From assembly GCA_041487495.1 (NCBI GenBank), contig JBGPNN010000109.1, positions 1-10,855 of the forward strand: a stretch of 10,855 nucleotides of DNA, given 5' to 3'. Below, piece by piece: positions 1 to 5,722 of this stretch (position 1 is the stretch's first letter; every line of letters starts with the position of its first letter). The position numbers and the translations under genes were made by a program. Below the pieces are notes generated by a model. It ran no database searches. It saw nothing but the letters and a program-made list of their open reading frames with translations, and was not told the origin of the DNA. The DNA comes from JBGPNN01 sp041487495. Its GTDB lineage: Bacteria; Sysuimicrobiota; Sysuimicrobiia; Sysuimicrobiales; Humicultoraceae.

Positions 1-91
1 CGTGGGTGACCCGGACGTTGCTCGGGCCGCGCTCGAGCGCCTCGAGATAGTCAGGCGGATAGTAGTGGCTGTGAACATCGACCACTGGCAT
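1..91 (-). CDS. Metal-dependent amidohydrolase (amidohydrolase_2-like), N-terminal part only
   Basis: The first 30 codons of a gene that leaves the window at base 1. It starts at the ATG read from 91. The visible N-terminus reads MPVVDVHSHYYPPDYLEALE, with the hydrophobic-Asp-x-His-x-His pattern followed by tyrosine and prolines. That is the N-terminal metal-binding signature of amidohydrolase family 2, which includes decarboxylases of the aminocarboxymuconate-semialdehyde type and related TIM-barrel hydrolases. The substrate cannot be told from this fragment. It begins 16 nt after the stop of the M20 amidohydrolase, with a weak GAGG overlapping that stop, so the two are probably co-transcribed. 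Family assignment is fairly safe; function is open. Confidence 0.75.
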   Translation of the reverse strand, partial: MPVVDVHSHYYPPDYLEALERGPSNVRVTH

Positions 92-107
92 CGATGACGC
101 GTTCGCC

Positions 108-1283
108 TCAGGACGCCGCGACCGCTGGCGCTTCTCCAAAGTCACGCCGAACCCGAGCGATCAGGTCCGGCTGCGTGAGCAGGTCGTACGTGGTCAGCGC
201 CATCGCCTTGGCCGCGTTAAACATCGCCGCAAACCCTTTTTCGGACAGCGCGGCCTCGCGGAATTCCACCGTGTGCCCGCCGAGATTCTTCGGCCCAATC
301 GAGACGTACGGGTGGATCGAGGGGAGGGCTTGGCTCACGTCGCCCATGTCGGTCGACCCCATGCGCGGCCGGTCGGGCGCTGTGTCCTGCGGCCAGCCCA
401 GCGCCTCGAGGTGGCGCGAGAAGGCCGCGGCGAGCGTGTGGTTGGGCTTGATGGCATCGTAGCCCTTCCGCACAGCGTACTCCAGTTTGCTGCCGGTGGC
501 GGTCGCCGCGCCCTCCGCGCAGGCGACGACGCGGTCGAGCACTTTCTTGGCATACCCGCTGTCGGTGGCGCGACACGTGAACACCGCTTCCGCGCGGTCG
601 GGGATGATGTTGGGTGCGGCGCCGCCATAGGTAATGATGCCGTGGACGCGGGCATCATCGCGGAGCTGCTGACGCAGCAGCCCGATCGCCGAGAAGGTCT
701 GAACCATAGCATCGAGCGCGTTGATGCCCTCGTCTGGTTTGGCCGCGGCGTGCGCGGGTTTGCCGAGGAACTTGAGAGACAGACGGTACGAGGCCAGGGA
801 CGGCCGCTCGGACAGGGTATAGCCCGCGGGGTGGAACATCATCGCGGCGTCCACCCCGGTGAACGCACCTCGCTCCAGCATGATGACCTTGCCCCCGCCC
901 CCCTCCTCGGCCGGTGTGCCGAGCACCAGCACACGCCCCGCAAGGTGCTCCCGCACGGCGGCCAGCCCGATGCCGGCCGCGATGGCCGCGGTGGAGATGA
1001 GGTTGTGGCCGCAGGCGTGACCGATCTCCGGTAGCGCGTCGTACTCGGCCAGGATCGCCACGGTGGGACTGGTACCCTTCCCCTGGATCTCCGCCCGAAA
1101 CGCCGTCTCGAGGTCGGCGACACCACGTTGGACGCGGAAGCCGTGCCGCTGCAACGTGTCGCTCAGCCAGGCGGACGCCTGGCGCTCCTGGAACGCGATC
1201 TCGGGCGTCGCGTGAATACGGCGGGAAAGATCGGTCAGCTCGCCGGCCGCGGCATCAATGGCGGCCACGATTTTGTCACGCAT
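108..1283 (-). CDS. M20 family metallo-amidohydrolase (AbgB/PM20D2-like)
   Basis: A 391-residue zinc-dependent amidohydrolase of normal length for the M20 aminoacylase/carboxypeptidase group, which cleaves N-acyl amino acids or dipeptide-like amides in the cytoplasm. Visible motifs are GHACGHN at 88-94 (metal ligands H89 and H93, with C91), PAEEGGGG at 124-131 with the catalytic and metal glutamates E126/E127, and H151. The dimerisation domain starts near KFLGKPAHAA (171-180) and includes GGAAPNIIP (220-228). STDMGDVS (310-317), PSIHP (321-325) and GGHTVEF (335-341, last metal ligand H337) follow. HACGHN rather than HACGHD, together with TDMGDVS, points to the p-aminobenzoyl-glutamate hydrolase/PM20D2 branch; this is a family inference. 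The ATG has a good AGGAGGG 12 nt upstream (1296-1302). It lies between a P-loop kinase and a second amidohydrolase, perhaps a small catabolic unit. No signal peptide is seen. Confidence 0.93.
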   Translation of the reverse strand: MRDKIVAAIDAAAGELTDLSRRIHATPEIAFQERQASAWLSDTLQRHGFRVQRGVADLETAFRAEIQGKGTSPTVAILAEYDALPEIGHACGHNLISTAAIAAGIGLAAVREHLAGRVLVLGTPAEEGGGGKVIMLERGAFTGVDAAMMFHPAGYTLSERPSLASYRLSLKFLGKPAHAAAKPDEGINALDAMVQTFSAIGLLRQQLRDDARVHGIITYGGAAPNIIPDRAEAVFTCRATDSGYAKKVLDRVVACAEGAATATGSKLEYAVRKGYDAIKPNHTLAAAFSRHLEALGWPQDTAPDRPRMGSTDMGDVSQALPSIHPYVSIGPKNLGGHTVEFREAALSEKGFAAMFNAAKAMALTTYDLLTQPDLIARVRRDFGEAPAVAAS

Positions 1284-1319
1284 GGGGTGGTGACTCCCTC
1301 CTGTTGACTGGTGTGGACG

Positions 1320-1868
1320 CTAAGACCTTTCGCCGGGGGGAAAGAGAGGTCCTCTCAGCCATCGTTCTGTCTGACGCGGCGAACGGAGCCGGATCAGGGT
1401 GAGATGGGCATGCTCGGGCTGCGCCACCACCAGCGGATACACGCGCCGGTACTGCCGATACGTCTGCAGCGCCCACACGAACAACGAGTTCCGGCTCAGC
1501 AACGTGATACCCCAGGACTCGCGGTTGCCCTGCCACAACTCTTCGCGCGTGCGCAGCCGGTGTATGGTGCGGCGCGCGAGCCGCCAGAAAATCAGCGGCA
1601 GCCCATAGTCGAGCCAGACGATGACTTCGGCGCGGGGCCAGATGATATCCCGGACGTTGCTGTAGTTGCCGTCGACGACCCAGCGATCGCCTCCCGTGGC
1701 CTCAGCCGCCCGCTGGCGCAGGATCTCCGTAGGTACTGGGGTCCACTGGGGCCCCCAGTGAAGCGCGTCGAGCTCAACGTAGGGAATCGCCAGGCGTACC
1801 GCGATCTGGCGCGCAAGCATGGTTTTCCCCGAACCGGTCGTTCCAACCACAACGATTCGCCGGTTCAT
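1320..1868 (-). CDS. P-loop NTPase, FlaR/adenylate-kinase-like
   Basis: A 182-residue cytoplasmic nucleotide-binding protein. The Walker A motif GTTGSGKT occupies 9-16 right after the first beta strand. The LDALHW element (33-38), WVVDGNYS (63-70) and a Walker-B-like strand ending in LDYG (86-89) are the pattern of small kinases annotated as FlaR, DNA topology modulation protein or adenylate-kinase-like ATPases. The basic run R99-R106 sits where kinases of this fold carry their lid. The real substrate of this group is not established, so I call only an NTPase, probably a kinase. The ATG at 1866-1868 has no clear Shine-Dalgarno. A tyrS-derived remnant ends 5 nt upstream and reads in the same frame, but a TGA and no start codon lie further up, so the ATG stands as start. 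GC resembles the backbone genes (one counted line is 67%), unlike the next gene upstream. Confidence 0.85.
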   Translation of the reverse strand: MNRRIVVVGTTGSGKTMLARQIAVRLAIPYVELDALHWGPQWTPVPTEILRQRAAEATGGDRWVVDGNYSNVRDIIWPRAEVIVWLDYGLPLIFWRLARRTIHRLRTREELWQGNRESWGITLLSRNSLFVWALQTYRQYRRVYPLVVAQPEHAHLTLIRLRSPRQTERWLRGPLFPPGERS

Positions 1869-1873
1869 ACTGG

Positions 1874-1947
1874 CGGCGGGCGCGTCTTCTGTGGAGATGG
1901 GCGTCTCAGGAAATGGACATCACTTTCCCGAACATCTCGTTCGGCGG
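1874..1947 (-). pseudogene. tyrS: Remnant of a second tyrS copy with a 224-bp internal deletion
   Basis: Two stretches match the intact tyrS of this window and abut without a gap. Bases 1913-1947 equal 6179-6213 at 34 of 35 positions (codons for PPNEMFGKVMS plus part of I253). Bases 1874-1912 equal 5916-5954 at 36 of 39 positions (codons for PETPISPEDAPA, residues 329-340, one codon reading Thr instead of Pro334). Order and strand match tyrS, and the 224 bp at 5955-6178 are absent. Because 224 is not a multiple of three, the reading frame shifts and meets TGA just after the junction. Of the four mismatches, two are silent third-position changes. The catalytic HIGH and KMSKS regions and the S4 domain are absent. 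This is seen directly; that it is a decayed gene copy rather than a transplanted patch is inference. Confidence 0.9.
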
Positions 1948-1956
1948 CGGGAAAGT
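1922..1956. repeat. 9-bp inverted repeat at the edge of the tyrS remnant; possible weak terminator hairpin
   Basis: ACTTTCCCG at 1922-1930 is the exact reverse complement of CGGGAAAGT at 1948-1956, with 17 bases between. An extra AAC/GTT pairing (1931-1933 with 1939-1941) could extend the stem past a bulge. The left arm lies inside the tyrS-derived block and contains its single mismatch to tyrS (C at 1927). The right arm starts at 1948, the first base past the tyrS homology. In RNA from the minus strand the hairpin would form about 29 nt after the acyltransferase stop codon. It has no U tract after it, only a few scattered T, so intrinsic termination would be weak at best. Confidence 0.5.
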
Positions 1957-1984
1957 TCGGCCCTTCCGAATCACCTATGACGGA

Positions 1985-3136
1985 TCAGGAGTTACCCTCC
2001 CGCCTCATGATCAATCTTGCAAGCCGCTGCGCGCGCCCAACCAAATCCTTCAGTGCAATCGCCGCGGAGATCCGCGAATCCCGCCTGAAGACAACCAGAT
2101 GGCAGTCACTTCGCAATCGGGGCTTCCAGTGCATCTTATGGCGTTCTGTGCCGCGAAGAAAGTCAAAGTCCGTCGCCCCCTCCTCGATCGCGCGACGAAT
2201 CGCGTGCGCCATGAGCAGACGACCGGGTCCATGACGGGACCACGCAGGGTTGAAACCGCCCTGGAAGTAGCAGACACACGAACCAAAGCGAAAGCAATAG
2301 AGCGTTGCCGCGATCTCGTCCCGCACGCGCAGGACATAGAACCGCAGCCATCCTTTCCTGAGTGCCAGCGCGCCGAACCGGCGATGGAACAACGTAAACA
2401 ACGGATCGGCGAAGGCACCTTGAAGACCGCGCGACAGCCAGCGTTCGCAATGGAAGGAAATGAGTGCGTCCCAGGCCGTCGCAAACTCCTCCTGAGTGAC
2501 CACCTGTCGAAAGTCGACCGGTCCATGTTCTCGCTCGAGCCTCAGTCGAGAGCGCCGAAGCCCCGACCGAAAGTTCGCGCTCAGCGTCTTGACATACGCG
2601 TCCCATGAGGAAGGAAGACTGAGCACGGGGCACTTGGCGGTTTCCCTAAGGATTGAGCCATGGGTACGCCGGTGGCGCTCCACTGCCTGGAGGACACGTC
2701 GGGCGTGACCCGCATCCATCCAGGCAAAGTCAAAGACATCCCACGTGTGATCCTCATCGATGAGCCGCTGAATGACTTGTTCGGTGAAGTCCCGGCCAGG
2801 TGACCAGATGAACCCCATGTGGTCTGCGCCCACGCCCGTCCCCAGGAGCCGCAGAGCTCGGACCGCGAGCGGCCCGAAGCGCACACGTGTTGAGAACAAC
2901 GGTGCGAGGCCAGTGAGAGACCCGTCTCCACCAGTGAAGGCCAGCACGAACGGCTCGCCTCCCAGGCCGAAGACATCGAGCCAGGTCGCCATCCATTCCC
3001 AAGTCAGAAAGATGTTGCATGACGACGATGCCTCGAGCAGTTTGTTCCAACCAGGGGCCACAGATCGGAGGTGGTCCGCTGACGTCACGACGTTGATGCT
3101 AATGACATCTGCGCGCCGGGACTCCTGCGGGTCCAC
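1985..3136 (-). CDS. GNAT acyltransferase, CelD/BcsL-like (Acetyltransf_6 fold)
   Basis: A 383-residue protein with the two-part layout of CelD/BcsL-type GNAT proteins, which transfer acyl or aminoacyl groups and are often found in polysaccharide or envelope gene clusters. The N-terminal half has FLTWEWMATW at 43-52, the usual early motif. The C-terminal GNAT domain spans roughly 175-345. It includes the region around ANFRSGLRRSRLRL (187-200), FQGGFNPAWSRHGPGRLL (291-308, the acyl-CoA-side loop and helix) and DFDFLRGTERHKMHW (323-337), which closely fits the family's FDFlrGdepYKxxW pattern. No signal peptide or membrane segment is seen. The start is a GTG (3134-3136), 6 nt after the oxidoreductase stop and without a strong Shine-Dalgarno, so translational coupling is likely. 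Sampled lines are 57-60% GC, well below mutS2. Donor and acceptor are unknown. Confidence 0.85.
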   Translation of the reverse strand: MDPQESRRADVISINVVTSADHLRSVAPGWNKLLEASSSCNIFLTWEWMATWLDVFGLGGEPFVLAFTGGDGSLTGLAPLFSTRVRFGPLAVRALRLLGTGVGADHMGFIWSPGRDFTEQVIQRLIDEDHTWDVFDFAWMDAGHARRVLQAVERHRRTHGSILRETAKCPVLSLPSSWDAYVKTLSANFRSGLRRSRLRLEREHGPVDFRQVVTQEEFATAWDALISFHCERWLSRGLQGAFADPLFTLFHRRFGALALRKGWLRFYVLRVRDEIAATLYCFRFGSCVCYFQGGFNPAWSRHGPGRLLMAHAIRRAIEEGATDFDFLRGTERHKMHWKPRLRSDCHLVVFRRDSRISAAIALKDLVGRAQRLARLIMRREGNS

Positions 3137-3142
3137 GGAGGC

Positions 3143-4561
3143 TCAGCTTGATCCGGTGATCTTGAGGTCGAGATCCGTGCGCTGATCGAACAACGTCCTG
3201 TCGCCGCAGAGTATGGCCTCCGCGGCCTCAAGACCAGCGTAAGTGGCATGATCCGTCCCGGGTTGGTTGACACAATACAAGTTGGCGAAGCGGCGGAGTT
3301 GGGCCGCCAGACGAAACCGAGACGTGCTTTGCCAGCTCTTCAAGCTGACGGCGGCATCAGCGGCAGGAAGCTTGAGCACCAGGTGGTCGAACCACGCCAC
3401 GGGGTCGATCAGCCGCGACTTGGCGCATTCTTCCAGCGCCAGGTCCCTCAGGGCGTCGGAATCGCGGTCGAGAAGCGGGTCGGCCCCGACGCAGAAGAAC
3501 TCAACACAGAGGCAGGTCTGCCCCTTCGGCACCATCTCCCCATTGAACGCAGCGTAGTTGGTGATGCGCCCGGCCCGCATACCTGGCGTGGTGACCTCTA
3601 GCCACGCATGGGGAAATCTTGGTGGTTCGTTGAGAAAGAGATAGACGAGCAACGTGCTCCGAAGCGGGACCCCCGGCGCACTTAGGTTGGGATCGTCACG
3701 TCGCGAGTCGTGACCGATGAGCAACCGGGCCAGAAATCCTAAGGGTAGGCCCGCGACCACATGCCGGGGCGTCCAGGTCATGGCACCGTCGGAGGTCTCG
3801 GCGGTCACCTCACACACGCGCTCCTGAGAGGTGACCATTCGGGTCACGCGGGCGCCGAATTCGAAACGCCCGCCCGCTTCCCGAATGCGCCGTTCGAGGA
3901 GTTCGCAGATTTGACCGGTCCCGTGCGCGGGGTGCCGCCACTCCGAGACGGGTCTCCCCTCGCCGAATGCGCGCGCGGCTCCCCGCCTGAAGGTCCCCCG
4001 GCCAGCGCGACGCCCGTTCGTGTGGCCCGCGGGCACCGGCATCTCCGCCCACTTCAGGGCGTTGAACTTCTCCCAGAAGTCCTGGGCCATGATTCGGCTG
4101 AACCTGCGCCCGGCGGTCCTGTATATGTACTCCTCGTAGTTGCGGGGCGTCCGCAGTCGAGGCGAGATCCAGCACCAGGCGAGGTCGACGAGGCACCCGA
4201 GGAACATGCCCCACGGCATTCCTCGCCGGGTTCCCTGGAAGGCAGGAGAACTCTCGATGATGTGTGTGTAGTAGAGACTGCCAAACCGGTGGGGATAGAG
4301 ACGGTAATCCTCGCCGAGAAGTTCCGTCCACAAAGTGGACACTGCGGGAATGCGACTGTAAAGCTCCTTGCGGCCGATATCCAGAGTGAACTGAGCGCGT
4401 CGTATGGAGCGCATCAGCCCGCCGACGACGGGCTCCTTCTCCAGGATGACGACAGGAGACACGCCCGCGCGGGTAAGCCTGTCTGCAGCCGCGAGCCCTG
4501 CTGGACCGGCTCCAAGGACCAGCGTGTGAACGGTCTCGGACGGCACACCGCGACCCCCCAC
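3143..4561 (-). CDS. FAD-dependent oxidoreductase, amine oxidase/protoporphyrinogen-oxidase-like
   Basis: Up to 472 residues with the full layout of the FAD-binding amine oxidase/HemY/UDP-galactopyranose-mutase-like superfamily. The dinucleotide-binding GAGPAGLAAA lies at 17-26, the ribose-binding acidic residue E41 is in LEKEPVVGG (40-48), and DIGRKELYSR (61-70) follows. EWRHPAHGTGQICELLERRI (207-226) fits the family's YPxxGxgxlxxxL element, and the C-terminal FAD contact is NLYCVNQPGTDHATYAGLEAAEAIL (about 438-462, split here only for reference). The segment 180-203 is unusually Gly/Arg-rich and its DNA reaches about 80% GC. Two GTG starts are possible, residue 1 (4561) and residue 6 (4546); the second has a G-rich run 7 nt upstream and may be the true one. 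An in-frame TGA sits just before the first. The substrate is unknown; neighbours suggest a glycan or lipid precursor rather than heme. Confidence 0.82.
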   Translation of the reverse strand: MGGRGVPSETVHTLVLGAGPAGLAAADRLTRAGVSPVVILEKEPVVGGLMRSIRRAQFTLDIGRKELYSRIPAVSTLWTELLGEDYRLYPHRFGSLYYTHIIESSPAFQGTRRGMPWGMFLGCLVDLAWCWISPRLRTPRNYEEYIYRTAGRRFSRIMAQDFWEKFNALKWAEMPVPAGHTNGRRAGRGTFRRGAARAFGEGRPVSEWRHPAHGTGQICELLERRIREAGGRFEFGARVTRMVTSQERVCEVTAETSDGAMTWTPRHVVAGLPLGFLARLLIGHDSRRDDPNLSAPGVPLRSTLLVYLFLNEPPRFPHAWLEVTTPGMRAGRITNYAAFNGEMVPKGQTCLCVEFFCVGADPLLDRDSDALRDLALEECAKSRLIDPVAWFDHLVLKLPAADAAVSLKSWQSTSRFRLAAQLRRFANLYCVNQPGTDHATYAGLEAAEAILCGDRTLFDQRTDLDLKITGSS

Positions 4562-4597
4562 TCACCTAGCTGCGCGATTTAGCAAAGGGTTGCCGAG

Positions 4598-5722
4598 TCA
4601 AGGCGGCGTCGCAACTCGTGCCTTCGCGACCCCGGTCAAATACTCCCCTGCGATCTTGTGTGCCAAGCGAGTCCAGTGGCCGTTCGGCCGACCCCGACGG
4701 CTTTCGTCGTAGTAGAGCTGCCCGAGGGGAGCGCCTGAAGCGGCCAGCACCGGCGTCAGGGAAAAAACCTGCACTGGCCCGGCAAGGTGTCGAAGTGTCG
4801 TTTCGTCTTTTGACGCCGACCCCGTCTGTCGATACTGCGCCACCTCATCGGCGCTGGGGAGGTAGAAAAGCACAAAATCGCTCCCCGCCTCCCGGACGGC
4901 TGTCACCAGTCGATCGAGAAGGACCTTCGTAATACGCGCGTTTTGCTCATTCGACCAGCCTTCCCCTTGGTCGGGATAGGTCACCACGAGGTTTTCGCCG
5001 TCTTCCTGTGTCCGATCGCTCGCCACAAGCACGCGAGTGACCGCCCCCCGAATAGCATTGGCCACATGCGACCAGGAGATGATCCAGCTGTACACGGCGG
5101 ACCTCGCGAAGAATGCCCTCCGAGGATAAGGGTTCTTGGAGCTTGCGCGGAGGGAGATCGTGCCGTCTTCCGCAACTCGATAGATCAGGCTCTTGCCATT
5201 GTCCTTGTAGTCGTTGGGAAAGAAGCACAAAATCGTGAGATTCGGACGCAGCGCATGCCCGTCCGTTTCGAAGAACCGCAGTGCGTAGTCGGTCCCTTTG
5301 CCTGGGTTGCCCGCATTGATCACGCCAGCGGCGATGCCGCCTCGTGACAGGCCGTCTTCGAGCTGTCGGGCGAATGTCTCGTCGTCATTCACCCCGTGGC
5401 CATAAGTGAACGAATCCCCCAAGAGAAGGATTCTGACCTTGGCCGCTTTGGGGTCGATGACTCCGGTCTTTCTCAGACCCTTCGCGTCGTGCGTGAACGT
5501 GTACGCATAGACGCCCGGCAGGGTAATGCGACCCCGTTTGTTGGGGATGGGAATGGAACCGAAACGAGGATCGTACGAGAACTGTAGTGGCCCTGTGCGT
5601 TGCGGCTTGAAAACCCGGAGGCCCGCTTCCCCAAGCCCAAACACCAGCAGGAGGGAAGCCAGCGCGTGTGCGAGCCTCCGACTCACACTCACCTTTTCCG
5701 CGGTGGTTTCCTCCGCTGTCAC
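4598..5722 (-). CDS. Membrane-anchored SGNH/GDSL-type hydrolase or acyltransferase
   Basis: A 374-residue protein with an N-terminal hydrophobic segment (about 19-36) that likely anchors an extracytoplasmic catalytic domain. SGNH block I is LLLGDSFTYGHGV (99-111) with nucleophile S104. Block II is NAGNPGKGTDY (136-146) with oxyanion glycine G138. Block III is FFPNDYKDN (167-175) with N170. Block V is NGHWTRLAHKIAGEYL (347-362) with H349. Related AlgX/AlgJ-like and other SGNH proteins usually have DGHW here; this one has NGHW, so the triad acid may be missing or supplied elsewhere. Members typically add or remove O-acetyl groups on surface polysaccharides, or hydrolyse esters. The GTG start overlaps the tyrS stop as GTGA (5719-5722), so expression is coupled to tyrS. 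GC in sampled lines is 50-62%, lower than tyrS. The substrate is unknown. Confidence 0.86.
   Translation of the reverse strand: MTAEETTAEKVSVSRRLAHALASLLLVFGLGEAGLRVFKPQRTGPLQFSYDPRFGSIPIPNKRGRITLPGVYAYTFTHDAKGLRKTGVIDPKAAKVRILLLGDSFTYGHGVNDDETFARQLEDGLSRGGIAAGVINAGNPGKGTDYALRFFETDGHALRPNLTILCFFPNDYKDNGKSLIYRVAEDGTISLRASSKNPYPRRAFFARSAVYSWIISWSHVANAIRGAVTRVLVASDRTQEDGENLVVTYPDQGEGWSNEQNARITKVLLDRLVTAVREAGSDFVLFYLPSADEVAQYRQTGSASKDETTLRHLAGPVQVFSLTPVLAASGAPLGQLYYDESRRGRPNGHWTRLAHKIAGEYLTGVAKARVATPP

Larger units (their letters stand above)
1985..5722 (-). other. Lower-GC three-gene cassette bracketed by tyrS and the tyrS remnant
   Basis: The SGNH hydrolase, FAD oxidoreductase and CelD-like acyltransferase form one same-strand unit between intact tyrS and its broken copy. 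Ten hand-counted 60-base lines inside average about 58% G+C (50 to 62%, with one at 80% in the Gly/Arg-rich part of the oxidoreductase). Seven lines in the flanking genes average about 70%. All three genes start with GTG. No transposase, integrase or target-site duplication is visible, so I call it an acquired cassette by inference, not a known mobile element. Confidence 0.5.

Noticed and set aside
30..50. CTCGAG-based near-palindrome
   Set aside because: It is explained by the codons for Tyr-Leu-Glu-Ala-Leu-Glu in the amidohydrolase start and has no exact symmetry beyond two CTCGAG hexamers.
273..1034. 253-codon open frame on the plus strand opposite the M20 gene
   Set aside because: It is a high-GC shadow of a gene with full catalytic motifs, and its translation is Arg/Gly/Ala-rich without any recognisable domain.
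1874..1947. Chance similarity or a common protein motif as the cause of the tyrS match
   Set aside because: Seventy of 74 bases match in two abutting blocks of the same order and strand, including silent positions, which is far too much for chance or convergence.
1922..1956. Classical rho-independent terminator after the acyltransferase
   Set aside because: The hairpin is real on paper, but no run of T follows on the minus strand, so I list it only as an inverted repeat.
1311..2234. 307-codon plus-strand open frame across the kinase gene, the remnant and the end of the acyltransferase
   Set aside because: It crosses two real genes and the tyrS debris antisense; it has no domain and no convincing ribosome binding site.
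3143..4561. Calling the FAD enzyme HemY or HemG (heme biosynthesis)
   Set aside because: Only superfamily motifs are visible and no heme gene is nearby, so a specific reaction would be invented.
4562..4600. Promoter between the SGNH and FAD genes (TTGACT at the stop codon, then CTAAAT)
   Set aside because: The spacing between the two elements is about 13 nt, too short for a sigma-70-type promoter, and the genes look co-transcribed.
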